DNA of 64,000 nt from Hypomyces perniciosus (Eukaryota > Ascomycota > Sordariomycetes > Hypocreales > Hypocreaceae). The translations under genes and the position numbers were made by a program. Within the stretch, counting starts at the first letter, position 1. Each line of letters begins with the position of its first letter. This document shows positions 22,968 through 35,029 of the stretch, one piece after another. The stretch is from assembly GCA_008477525.1 (NCBI GenBank), contig SPDT01000013.1:47501-111500 (forward strand), in the 5' to 3' direction. The notes under the pieces were generated by a model. It worked only from the letters and a program-made list of their open reading frames with translations, ran no database searches and was not told the origin of the DNA.

Positions 22968-25591
22968 TCAGTTAAACTGCGAATTGTACGCCAACCAGTC
23001 AGACTCTGGATCTGGCATTCTCATCGACTCGCCCGTTAACCCATTTATCCCCTGGGACTGCCAAATAGTAGCCCCACCGTTCGCCACCCTCGTCGAAGGC
23101 TCCAGAAGCTTTGGGTAATTGAAGAAGTCGAAAATGTCCATATTATCCAGCTCGCTTAGTGATGTCGCTTGTGTTGACATAGGCTCGGTGCCAGATTGTC
23201 TCATTGAGGACGTCAAAGTGGCCAGATCATGAGCACTTCTGTAAGGTGCTGTTAGCAATCTTCAATAAAAAGGTGAAGGGTGTAACATGTACTGACCTTC
23301 GCATAGCCGTAAAGTTCATGTCGCCTTGCCGTCCTCTTTGAACGGCTCTTGAGAGTATTTTTGCGTAATTGTTAGCTACCTCCCAGTACTGTCCAATGTG
23401 GCCAAGAATTTCGATAAAGAACTCAATCTTCCGGTCGACAGGACATCCTATTGACGCCGCGTGGACTAGGAGAAGTCTAGCCGCTACCCAAAGCGAGAAG
23501 ACAAAGGGGGGTCCAAGATTATCCAACCCGCTTGCCTCGAACACGTCTCTTGCAATGTCTGCAAGACTTTGAACTGCTGATAAACACCGCTGCATGGCGT
23601 AGTACGAAGGGACGAAGAGATGCGATCGAACCGTAGGGTATGCTGCCGAAGAATGCAATCTTACTACTGATGTGACATATGCTCCGTGTAGCATAAACCA
23701 GTTTGCTACACGACTGCCTGGGTCGGAGTGGCATAGGGCTGAGATTTTGCTATAGTCGCTCGGAAGACTTCGCAGCCAGCCATCAAGAGCTCCGTCTAGC
23801 GACCGGTAGGTGTTTCGCCAGCTGGCCACATCGGCTGAGGAAGTAATGTCGATGGGAGTCTTCAAAAAGTCGTGCACTTTGCTGAGTATCCTTAATATCT
23901 CACAGTGGTATGAGAAACTTCCCAGATTCTCTGGTTTGTTAGTTGCGTATCCTGTGGTACCATATGGTTGAGTTGGCGATATCCATGACCTTGTCTCAAC
24001 TGGTACGTCTCTCGAAAATAAATCGTAAGAACACGGCAACACCCGTTGCATCTTCCTATCATCAAGCACAAAATCGAAAGTCGTCGTAGCAATGGTCGCG
24101 TATCGATCGAGTAAATACACCATCCAGCAGAGCCGTCTTCTGCTCTCATCCTCAATCCAAGATTCGGGCCGGCCAGCTAGAACTCGTCGAATCGATCCGG
24201 TATTTGGCATGTCCTCCGACTCAACAGATAGATAGACGCTGTTTTCTTCGCAAAGGCCGAGCTGCTTGGTATTTTGGGCGAGAAGTGAGAGGAGATTCCA
24301 TCCCCGAGGTCCATTGGAGGTGCCTATTTCATCCAAGCTCAGGATGACCAGAGCTTTCAATGCTGGGATGCTAACATTTTCCAAGGCGTACATCTGCACC
24401 GTTTGTTTCGACACCGCGTGGTAATGGGATCTCATTTCAGGGGACAGGCGAGGGTCCTTCAAGAATCTCAACGTCGTCGCTACAATGGCATGTAGAAGCA
24501 CGCGATCGGGTTCGTTGAGGGATGTCGAGCCGAAGAAGGTACCAAACGTAGTCTTGCGTTCCAGAATAGGACACCAGGGGTTGCAATGCTTGAAATAGAG
24601 GTCGACGAGGGCATACACGATGTCGTGAGGGGGGAAGTCGTTGATGGCTGAAAGTGACGCAGGACCTTTCCGAGGCCCAGAGAAGCTGGATGATGGGTAA
24701 GTATGACTGTAGGCGTTATTCAACGAGTGATTCTGTATATTCTGAGCCGGCGCTCGGCCATCTTGGCCATCGCCATGATCCCAAATGGGCGTCACAATCG
24801 TCGGCCTCGTTTGGGGCGTTGCCGTGCTTCTCAGCGGCCCAACAGACCCGACTCTCGCAGCATCATGGTGAAACGCGTCAACAGGAGACTGCGCGTGGTT
24901 GCTGATGGATGGCGAGAGGGTGTGTGCCTGCGCGGCGGCCAAGTGGTCGTTAGCGATGTGGTCCTCAACACGCCGGCCTAGGCTCTGCAGCATGGCATCG
25001 ATCCTGTTAACCTTGGCCTCCAGCTCTAGGCTGAAGCCGATGCGACTGCCCGGTTTCTGCCTCTCAAGATAGACACATGGCCTGTTGTGTCGTGCACACC
25101 AGGTGCAGGCAGGCTCGGCACGGTCACATTTGACCTTGCGAGCCTTGCAAAGCTCACATCTGAGATGGCATCTGTCAGCATTGGGCTGGGACAGAACTCA
25201 TTCATCATTCATGCCATGTATTGGTTTGGGACATGATCGTCATCATGAGCAATAGCGACGACAGCAAAAGTAACAACAAACAAAAACGTCACCGTCACCG
25301 TGCACCAAGGGGGGATGGCTGGGCAATGATAGCAAGCGATCAAGACAAAGACAATAAAACGTACGAGGTCTTTTGGTACTTGGTCCTCTTCCTCTTCTTC
25401 CCCGACGCACTGGCGGAGCCATTCTGTGATGCAGATCCGGCAGGCGTGGCCTCATCAGCGCTGGAGCCTTCGTCGTGGCTCGACACCGAGTTCGTCTCCT
25501 CCTCGGGCATTGATAGCGAGGGCGTCGGTGGTGGATTCAAGTCTACGAGAGGAGTAGTTGTAATACGTGCTGACCCATGACCGTTCCACAT
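22968..25591 (-). CDS. Zn2Cys6 transcription factor beside the glycerol genes
   Basis: Three exons, 25365-25591, 23297-25159 and 22968-23238, with introns of 205 and 58 bp, give 786 aa. The zinc cluster spans exactly residues 77-104 (C-X2-C-X6-C-X6-C-X2-C-X6-C, within CELCKARKVKCDRAEPAC). It is preceded by a basic KKRKR stretch and followed by a short coiled coil (ELEAKVNRIDAMLQSLGRR). The middle is a fungal-specific regulator domain (DIVYALVDLYFKHCNPWCPI through ESRRRLCWMVYLLDRY). The C-terminus is acidic and suited to activation. An upstream in-frame ATG at 25720 is possible but adds an unconvincing N-terminus. It is the nearest regulator to glycerol kinase and transcribed the same way, so it is a candidate regulator of that block; that is inference. 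Confidence 0.9.
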
Positions 25592-27133
25592 TTGCTCTGG
25601 CTGTGGTCCTTGACCGCTGTGCGTGATGCACGCCCTGTGGAACGCCGCAAGAAGAGGATAAAGACCAGATAAAATAGCAATAATCCGATAGAAATGTGGT
25701 GATGCCGATGTGTTATTCACTTGATCATGATGGGTCTGGCCATGTTTGATGCAATGTTTCGTGTGGCTCGAGGTTTTGGTGGCGTGGCGTTTAGCCTAGG
25801 ACCCGTATAGACTCCAATCGGAGTAGTAGTAGTACTAATAACACGTAAACTCGTACTTGTCAACGGCTCGTTTTACGGCGAATTGGCATCTAAGCCTAAC
25901 AGGGGAGCGTCCTTCAACCCGATAGAGAGGGTACAGAACGGCTCATCCGGCGTGTGGCTTAACAATCATTGGATGCCAATTGATAGTAGTAGTAGAACCA
26001 AAGAAAAAAAGACGGGGAAAATCTGAGCAAGTTCACCTCACACAGCCTGGGACTCTGTTGGTCCGTCGGTCCGTCCCACCTGATCTGATCATCGTCTGCT
26101 CCTCTTTGTTTCTCTTCTGTTTTTCTCCCTATGATGTCATCGAGTAGCAGCTGTTTCGGGTCATTCGCAGGAAAAAGAGGGGAACAATCCGAGATGTGGC
26201 GGTGGTGACGATGGCTTGATGAAGATTGTGGACACGACTTCATCCTCCCCTCCTCCGCCACCAACAAACCAACCGCGGAGCATCCGCAAACGGCCCTGGC
26301 AAGCCTGGAAGCACAGCGTGCCTTTTTGGGTGCCGGGCGTGACGATGGCGCAGAACGGCGCCCTCCACCCGCCCCAGGAGAGGGTGGCCCCAGCAGGCAA
26401 CAGGATAAAGGCCCTTAGCCGTGGCGGCGAGTGAGCAAGCGAGCGAGCGAGGGTTTCCACTTGCCGTTGTGGTATCATGCATCCGCCATGCTTCTTGTCA
26501 GATACCTGCATGAGAACAGTGCGGAAACGTGCGCTCCGTTAGTCTCGTAGGCTTGCATGGACTTCTTAAGAACTTAAACGACTGCCACCCTACAAGCATT
26601 CATGGATGGCATTCAATCACGGCAATCACTTAGCGGCATGAATCATGGTGGTAGTACTCCGTAGTAGCAGTACTATTCTAAGAGCACGCTCCTGGGCACG
26701 ATTCACCGAAAGGATGTCGGTCCCTAGGACCGAACAAATCCGATTCCGGAAAATATATAAAAAAAGCGCTACGGAAAGGAATCACCGACAACTTGAAATT
26801 GTATTATTGGATCTACTAGTAAACTTATACTACTACTAGACGACCCGCAAGACCCATACTGTATACGCTGCTTCGGCGAGCTTCCGCGTCTATGTACTAC
26901 CAACCAGCCTTGAGCCTATACACGTGTCGCCAGGGATAGTTCTACCAATCAACTTATTATTATCGGCTTATCAATTGATTGATTGGTCTCTTTCCTCATT
27001 CAGCTATCATACAGTTCATCCCTCAAAACTCTTCGTTTATACATAAAGCTCATCCAACATGGTATACGATTCATCACAAAGAACATGCCCCGTCCTCTTT
27101 ACTGTTACCTCCGTGTGCAATTACTAACCGCAA
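25592..27133. other. Intergenic between the regulator and glycerol kinase
   Basis: Contains the regulator's promoter and the 3' flank of glycerol kinase. No gene is supported. One copy of the palindrome-like TACTCCGTA lies at 26655-26663. Confidence 0.55.
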
Positions 27134-28879
27134 TCATGCCTCGTTCAGCCAGCCCTTGCTCATCTGGACAGCCTTCTCCCAGCGGGCGAAACGCTTGCTT
27201 GCCTCTTGCTCGGAGATCTGGGGCTTGAAAATGGTGCGGCCGTCTGTGTTGACATCCTTGAGGTCGTCGAAGCTTGCCCAGACGCCAACCGCCAGACCAG
27301 CGGCGATAGCGGCCCCCAACGCTGTCGTTTCTCGCATCGATGGCCTGTTGACAGGGATTCCGATGAGATCGGATTGGGTCTAGGTTCGGCAAAACGTTAG
27401 TCATGTGTCGCGAAAGAAAAAACTCTCCCCTCACTTGGCCGAAAAAAATAGGATCACGAAGAATGCGAGGTGGTATTGCTTGAATTTCTGCTTCAATCAT
27501 AAGACATTGACATACCTGCATGATAAGATCGGAGTTGCACATGCCACCGTCGACGGCGAGTTCGGTCAATGGCTTGCCACTGTCCTTCTCCATGGCTCGC
27601 AGAATAGCGTTGGTTTGGAAACACGTAGCCTCGAGTGTCGCACGAGCGATGTGTCCACGCCGGGTGTAGGCGGTGATGCCGAAGATGGTGCCTCGGGCAT
27701 CGTCGACCCAGTAGGGAGCAAAGAGACCGCTAAAGGCAGTGACAAAAGTGCAGCCACCGTTGTCCTCGACCTCCTCGGCAAGTGCGCTCAGCTTGGATGA
27801 TGACTCGATGAAGCCGAAGTTGTCGACGAGGAACTTTACGCTGGATCCAGCGACAGCAATGCTGCCCTCCAAAGCGTACATGGTATTACCCTCACCGAAG
27901 TCAAAGGCGACGGTCGTCAGAAGACCGTGAGTCGAGATGACGGGCTTAGGGCCGACATTGTAGAGCAAGAAGCAGCCAGTTCCATACGTGTTTTTGGCGA
28001 GACCAGGAGTGAAGCCCTTCTGGCCGACCAGCGCCGCGGACTGGTCGCCAAGGCAGCCTGTAATCTTGGTACCCTTCAGCAGGGTGCTGGCCAAGGATCC
28101 GTAGGCCTCGGTGTCGGAAGAGCGCACAATCTTGGGCAGGAAGACCTTCTTGCGATCGAGACGGAACCAGTCAATGAGATCATCATCGTAGTCGAGCTTC
28201 TCTAGGTTCATGAACATGGTTCGCGAGGCATTGGAAGGGTCCGAGACATGGACGTTGCGCGCAGGACCGCCGTTGAGCTTGTAGGCCAACCAAGAGTCGA
28301 CGGTACCAAAGGACAGGTTGCCCTTCTCATAGGCATCCTTGACCTCCTGGACGTTCTCGAGAAGCCAGAGGAGCTTGCTCACAGAAGGGTACGTGGACAA
28401 AGGGAGACCACATCGCTGAGTAAGCTCACTGGAACCGAGGCGGTTCTTGAGCTTGCGAACAAGCTCTTGGGATCGAGTGTCGGTCCAGACAATGGCATTG
28501 TGCAGAGCCTTGCCGGTGGTCTTGTCCCATACAACCGTGGTTTCTCTCTGGTTGGTGATGCCGACAGCCACGATCTGATCGCGCGAGTGGCCCTGGGTCT
28601 CGAAGGCCTGGACAGCGCCGTCAATGCACGACTCGACAGAGGATATGATTTCCTCAGGGTCGTGCTCGTGCCAGCTACATATAAGTAATTGACATATCAG
28701 TTCATGATCTAATGCGGTGGACCGGGGAATATAACTAGACTGACTCACCCAGGGTTCGGGTAGATTTGCGTGAACTCGAGCTGGTGTGTCGCAACGACCT
28801 CACCCTTCTGGTTGAAGATAAGGAAGCGGGAGCTCGTGGTGCCCTGGTCAATGGCTCCAACGAAGGTGGGTCGAGACAT
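27134..28879 (-). CDS. GUT1: Glycerol kinase
   Basis: Exons 28749-28879, 27516-28674 and 27134-27379 (introns of 74 and 136 bp) give a 511-aa protein, the usual length. It phosphorylates glycerol to glycerol-3-phosphate with ATP in the cytosol. The FGGY-kinase landmarks are clear: [11 protein letters not shown] at the start (phosphate loop), [48 protein letters not shown], and [10 protein letters not shown] in the C-terminal ATP lobe. An in-frame ATG at 28951 would add 24 Lys/Ser-rich residues; I prefer 28879 because [14 protein letters not shown] matches the family start. It is divergent from the aquaglyceroporin and lies next to a Zn2Cys6 regulator. Confidence 0.96.
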
Positions 28880-29040
28880 GGTGGGCTTTGGTTTTGATTT
28901 GGATTTGGATTTTGATCTTCTGAACTTCTTGGGGAGAAGCGAAGAGAGCATTCAGGGGGAACAAAAGCTTGTGATTTCCGAAAGTTTGAGGGGGCAATAG
29001 CCACAAACAGACGAATTAACGGCAGATGGAAGAGGACGTC

Positions 29041-29061
29041 AGAGAGAGAGAGAGAGAGAGA
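29041..29061. repeat. (AG)n dinucleotide tract
   Basis: Ten AG units in the glycerol kinase upstream region, about 160-180 bp before its ATG on the minus strand. Pyrimidine/purine tracts like this are common in fungal promoters. Confidence 0.8.
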
Positions 29062-29830
29062 AGAGGGGAAGGACACGATAAGAAGAAGGAGGAACTGGAG
29101 CAGTATATAATAAATAAGAGAGAGATGAACAGGTCGTAAACGAATTGGCCTAACACGTTTATCTTTCTACGAGTACGGAGTACCTAACGCAGACACTTGC
29201 TCGTGAAAGTCGACAAGGCGCCGATCTGGAAGCCTCGCCGGACAAATTACCTCCACGGGGAACCCCTCAGGCGCAGGGGAATGTGGGCAGCTACCCCTCA
29301 TCCCCCGCCATTTTTGGCCGTCTTGGGATTCTCAGCTCATGAACCATGAACCATCCCACGAAACCCCAGATTGCGGAGACCCAAGCCGTTGGTTGTCACG
29401 AGGAAGACGAAACGACGCGCGCTTGGCTTGACAGGGAGCGCCCCGAGTGCATAATACTACGACTATTGGAAACGGAACTGCTAAACGGACGACTAGCGAA
29501 GCAACATGGCCACGCGGATACCCTGTTCCTGAGACTTGCTTGCCTTCTTGCTTGCGTTGCCACGCGACATCAGCATCATAAAGCACATGGAGTTAGAGAA
29601 TGGATGCGCCTTCGGTTCGGCATCGGTAACCCGAGGCATAATTCGGCATTTAAAGCAACGAGATATCCACAGCGCACAGATCTATCTCGGTACGCTTCGT
29701 CCCGACTCGGGTTAAAACAGCGGACACTACCGGGTATTATGATGGAACCCCGGACATATTGCTTACCCACTACGAAGTATCCTCCGTTTCGATCGTGATG
29801 CCGTAAAGAGGAAACAGCGGCGAGAGCTGC

Positions 29831-29854
29831 AGAGAGAGAGAGAGAGAGAGAGAG
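29831..29854. repeat. (AG)n dinucleotide tract
   Basis: Twelve AG units in the middle of the divergent promoter region, about 770 bp from the first tract. Confidence 0.8.
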
Positions 29855-31190
29855 CTATCTGCCGTGGCTGACTGACGCAATTCAGCTTGGTATGTATTAC
29901 TCCGAACCCTCATTAATGACCAAGACGCCACATGCAGCCAGAGATTGCAGTCATTATATTCAAGACAAGGGTACGAAGGACGAAGCAAGACTACGGAGTA
30001 TTCGGGCGTCTGGCATGCCCTTCCGCCAATAGACACAAGCCGTGCCAGCCATGCTATGCATAGAGTTGGCTCCAGAAGCTTATTGCGCTGATCCTCTCCG
30101 CCGCCTTGCCGCTATCAGGCAATGCCTTTCATGTGGCGCACCCATTATGCCTCTCTCTCGGCTTTTTGGTCTGTCGCTATGTCCGATCTTTTCCCAGAAG
30201 AAATCTCTTCCCGCCGCCACTCGGTCTTGGCCTATCTAATCCACAAACAGCATGATCGAGGATCAGGTTTTCAACGTCTTTTTTCTCGTCTTTCTCCAGA
30301 TATCCGGCCTCCGTGCCATCCGGACAGCACTGGTGGAGAGCAATTCGTTCATTCGACGGAAACAAAATTTCCAGAAGCCCCCAATTAGACGCAGGGGGTG
30401 ATGCAAAAATGCATACGAGTAATGAGGTCTGCAGAAATAAGAGCCTCGGCCTGGTCTGCTGCACACGTCCCCATCTAGGCAATGGAGCCGTCATGGGTAG
30501 CAGTCTGGCTTGTTCGGTGTAAGCCGCCGAGTAGGCACCGCCATCGACACCCCGAATTCTCGGCCAACTCCTCTGCCCATTCCTCCTACTAGTACGGAGT
30601 GTAGTAGCCGATATGATTCAATTCCTCCCCTCACCAACAGACGTTACTATTCACAGCTTTCGCATGGCTGAGCCCGGCCTCTCGGGTCTCTAGCGCTTTC
30701 GTACCCTTGGAAGCTGGACCGTTGCACCCTGCTTCTCGCATACCGGGGGCGGGGGAGACCGTGTTCTCGATTCTTTGGGATCCACAACCAGCAGCGGTGT
30801 CACAAACAGTATCTGGTGATAGCATTGACTTTAACACCAGCCGCTGAAGCCCATTCAGCCATATATTGGCAGCCCCCTCATCTCGTGAACTCCCCGGCCG
30901 AAAACCCCGATCTCTCCATCTTCTAGCTTCACCTCTCCCCGTTTCCATCGCTCAAAGTCTTGTTTGCCCCACGGGGAACTCGATGGCTTACCCTCTTGCC
31001 GAGGATTGAAGAACAGCTTCTCCGTTTTCGTCGTGCCCAGCGGACAAAATAGCTTTTCTTTACCACGTGGAGTTGACATCACAGACTTGAGCCTTGGCCT
31101 TGTTCGAAAAAACTATAACACAGCTTCATCTCCCACCTCATCCGTCTTGTCTCCAACTCCAACTCCATCAATCATCAATTTCCTTTCCCC

Positions 31191-32334
31191 ATGTCCATCT
31201 CCAACCCATCGCCAGAGACATTATCAGAGACTTCCATGGATAAGAGCGCCACTGTTCACCAGTACGAGATGGGTAGCTCTACTACAAACGACGAACATCC
31301 CAGAGCCGATCTGATGTCTTCCACGGAGGAGGAACAGCTGGCCTGGAGCGGTATTCGCGAATACTGCCAGGATTTCTTCTCAGAGTTCTTGGGCACTATG
31401 ATCTTGATCATCTTCGGTGACGGCGTCGTCGCCCAAGTTGTCCTTAGCAAGGGCACCAAGGGTGATTACCAGAGTATCTCCTGGGGCTGGGGGTAAGTCA
31501 ATGCCGCGTCACTTTACCAAGAAAACTGTGGTTGACAGAAAGCTTGATGATAGTATTGGCGTCATGTTTGGTGTCTACGCGGGTGGCAAGTCTGGTGGTC
31601 ATCTCAACCCTGCAGTCACCTTCGTCAATTGCCTCTTCCGTGGCCATCCGTGGCGAAAATTTCCCGTCTATACCCTTGCCCAGATCCTCGGTGCTATGGC
31701 CGGCGCAGCCATTGTTTATGGCAACTACAAATCTGCCTTTGACGAATTCGAAGGTGGTGCGGGCATCCGAACGGTTACAGGGCCCAATTCCACTGCCGGA
31801 GTCTTCTGCACCTACCCAGCTCCTTTTATGACCCGGACAGGCATGTTCTTCTCCGAATTTGTTGCCAGCAGTGTCCTGATGTTCGTCATCTTCGCTCTCG
31901 CCGACCCCGGCAATATTGGTGCCGGAAATCTGATGCCCATTTGCCTTTTCTTCCTCATTTTTGGCATTGGTGCCTGCTTGGGTTGGGAAACTGGCTATGC
32001 TATTAACCTCGCCCGTGACTTTGGTCCTCGATTGGTGTCTTATATGATTGGCTATGGTCATGAAGTGTGGTCAGCTGGAGGCTACTACTTCTGGGTGAGT
32101 TAACCTCTCTCGGGACTCTTGTATGGTTCATTCTAACTAACATAATGTCAACAGATTCCCATGGTTGCTCCGTTCTTTGGCTGCACCTTCGGCGCGTTCT
32201 TGTACGACGTCTTCGTTTACACTGGCAAGAGCCCGATCAACACACCAATGCTTGGTCTCACCCGGCTGTTTTCACCTCGGAGGAGCACATGGTCCAATAC
32301 CTATGCCGCCAAGCTGGAGGCATCAAAGGTTTAA
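31191..32334 (+). CDS. Aquaglyceroporin (MIP family, Fps1-like)
   Basis: Exons 31191-31492, 31554-32094 and 32155-32334 (introns of 61 and 60 bp) give 340 aa. It is a membrane channel for glycerol and water. The first half-helix motif is a canonical HLNPAVT (Asn-Pro-Ala at 119-121). The second reads YAINLARDFGPR with Asn-Leu-Ala at 252-254; Fps1 of yeast also has a Leu in its second motif. The Asp following the pore Arg (R255-D256) marks glycerol-permeable members. The N-terminal tail of about 55 residues is polar and Ser/Thr-rich. A second Met at residue 16 could be the start. Adjacent kinase and dehydrogenase genes make glycerol uptake the likely role. Confidence 0.93.
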
Positions 32335-35029
32335 TTGCTTGGGTATGGAAACGCCATGGTATTACTATTTTGTTTTTAATTTTGGAGAACGGCACGAGAA
32401 ATTTCTTCTCGGGAGACAACAGAAAAATACCCAAAACCCGACAGAACTAAAAAGAGGTGTGCTACTACTGTAGCAGGGTGGTAGGTAGCTTGGACATGTT
32501 CTGCATTCTTTGTTGATATTGTTGGTTGTTAAGTAGGTACTATGTGGGGATAGCGAGCGATAAAAAATTTGATGTTTTTTTTTTTACCTTATAAACGATC
32601 AGAGATCATGCGTGGTCTAGGCCACATTCACATGCCAATAGTAGTTTATTGGCTTACTCGTTATCTCTACTCGTCTTCACGGACCACGCGGAGCCGCTCC
32701 ACGGAGGATTTGAGTGACAGACAATTCGGACCCAATCCGACGCCTCTAGAGCACTGGCTTGTGGTCCTATGTGGTTCAACAAGCTGTCGTCCAATAAACA
32801 GAATTCGCTATGAAAGAAGCGCCAAACGCCCTGGGCGACGTATTATATTAATTGACTTGCTGAAGGGCGCGTTGGGCGAAAGGACCATGTAGTTTCCAGG
32901 CCCGGTGACGCTATTGCCACTGCGCGTGGATACTCACCTCCACATACCTCTTAGGACGTCGCCTTTTTTATGATTTTCGAAAAAATTGCAAATTTACTTG
33001 GCTGATTATTAAGTTTATATGAGTGGCTCAGAGATTTTGTGCCCAAATTTTTTACAAGGCGAAGTCCTTTTAGTTGGTTTCCAGAGGACCTACCAACGGG
33101 TAAGTTGTTGGCACTTCCTTTATCGCCTGATTTTCGCGGGTAATACATGTATACTTGAGAGCATGATGTCTGATTGGTTAGTATCCCTGAAAGTGACCGC
33201 TGTGCTCCTTTCGCGCACTCCAAGGGATATCTAGAATCCGAGCGTAACATTTCTGAACCTCGGATACTGAGTTGTGCGTAGTCAACCCGCCGAGGACTTC
33301 ACGGAGTGCTCTGGCATTATTAATGGAGTTTGTGTAGGCATTAAGGAGTGCAACAAATTGAGTTGTGTGGCTTGTTTGGTCATGGGACTTGGTGATAGTG
33401 GCTTGGCCCTCGTATTCAATAGTATCGCCAAGCATAAAAATCCGTCTCTTTTCTCAAACATGGGGAAAGTTGAAAGAAATTGCGAATATCCAGAATCGGT
33501 TATCTGCAGCATGCTAGAGTCGGAGTTTTGTCTTATACAGACGCGTTCCGTTCTCTCGTGGGAGAAAGTCAGGGAGGGAGAGACAGACAAGAGTCAACTT
33601 TTGAGACTCCATATTCCGTAGATTACAAACGCCATCGTGGAGTCTTTGTGAATCGAGAACCTTTCACAGTTTCATAGACCCCACCTGAAAATTGGACTGC
33701 GCAGAGAATCTTTGATTAAATGTTGGCGGAAGAACAGACACTGTCTCAGACCGTTACGATAAGGTCGCTCTGTGGATACTCCGCGCTTCGTATACCTACA
33801 TATGGAATGGGCGCAGAGCTGAGAATAAGTGTTTGCTTTGGACTTGCGAAAGGCGGGTGCTAGCTTTAATATTTAACATGTCCTTCTACTCGTGTTGATG
33901 TTGGTATTTTAGCCGTTTGTATGAAGTACGAGGTACCTTATGGAGTAAGAGCCTTGTATGTATGTATGTATTGCATGGCAAAGGATCCGTTCATGCAACA
34001 ATCCAATCCGGGGAGGGACGCTCTCCCACGTTTTATTAGCCTCGGCCCTTTTCCCATCTACGAGCACGTAGGCCTACTTCGTACTGGCACTAGTATTTAT
34101 CAGCTGTTTTTTTTTTTAGGAGGAGAAGCATTGGGTAATCAGCAAGCTCGTACTCCAGACTCCGAACATTAAATGGTGTTGCAAATAGTGTCCAATAACA
34201 GTGCAGTAAAGTATGCTCAGACCCCAACTCGGCATTTTGACAGCGAGGATTCCGAAGCTAGGATCCACAATGTAGTCACTCCCGGCCGTTTATGCACCGG
34301 CTAAATAACGTACCGAGAATCTTATGGAGATGACTCGGTTATTTCGGTATTATGATCCCGAGATACAGGGTTTATGTCTTGCGCCAGAAGGAAAAAGTTG
34401 AAACTCCTCCACTTACAAACGCAATCTATCCATGATATTGGGGACCATGGGGCTTCCAAACTCCGTATCCCGGAGAAGCAGGCTGTCAAACCCACAGAAT
34501 GATTGGCCTGGAGCGGCGCCGGTCAAAACTCCGGTATGATCGGGAGCAGTTTTTCAACAACTGTGACATCATGAGAGAAAAAGGGGAATACCGAAGAGAC
34601 AATGCAACGTTTGCAAACCACCACGTGGAGCTTCTATCCCAACGATTTGCAGGCTGCAATACCTTCTCCTCTCTCGCACTCTTCGCCCCATTTTCCGTAT
34701 TTGGTCTCCCGCGACTCATCGCTGCCAAGGTCTCTCCCGCTTATCGAACATTGATATCACCCTGAACCTTGACCCCCGTCGGGGATCGTCAACTACCGAG
34801 ATCAGCTCAGCCATTGTCACCCTATCTGACGTGAACTGACAAAGTAATATTTTCCTACTTCTCCCCCTCTTATAAGATTTCTTCTTCTTCAATTCTCGGA
34901 TTCAGCTTCCCTCCTGTACTTCCCATTTACCCATAACTTCAAAAAAGGCCGGCCCCCCTTACAACGCCCTTACCAGAACACATCTCGACGCTCGTCCCGG
35001 TTCTGTAATCGACTCCTCATTCACATACT
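32335..35029. other. Intergenic region before GUT2, mostly no gene
   Basis: A minus-strand frame at 33178-33435 (85 codons) reads smoothly but matches no family I know, and I do not count it as a gene. The right end is the GUT2 promoter, with CCACGTGGAG at 34621-34630 and a pyrimidine-rich leader at 34855-34930 before the ATG. Confidence 0.5.

Larger units (their letters stand above)
28880..31190. promoter_or_regulatory. Shared 2.3-kb divergent promoter region, glycerol kinase / aquaglyceroporin
   Basis: No gene is supported between the two divergent starts. There are two GA dinucleotide tracts, at 29041-29061 and 29831-29854, and two TACGGAGTA motifs at 29174 and 29992. A CCCCGC at 29303-29308 matches the CreA consensus SYGGRG on the other strand; CreA is the carbon catabolite repressor that commonly controls glycerol genes. 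CCACGTGGAG lies at 31063-31072, 119-128 bases before the aquaglyceroporin ATG. Binding is inferred from consensus only. Confidence 0.45.

Noticed and set aside
33178..33435. 85-codon minus-strand frame as a gene
   Set aside because: It reads smoothly but has no recognised domain, no paralogue in the window and no splice partner.
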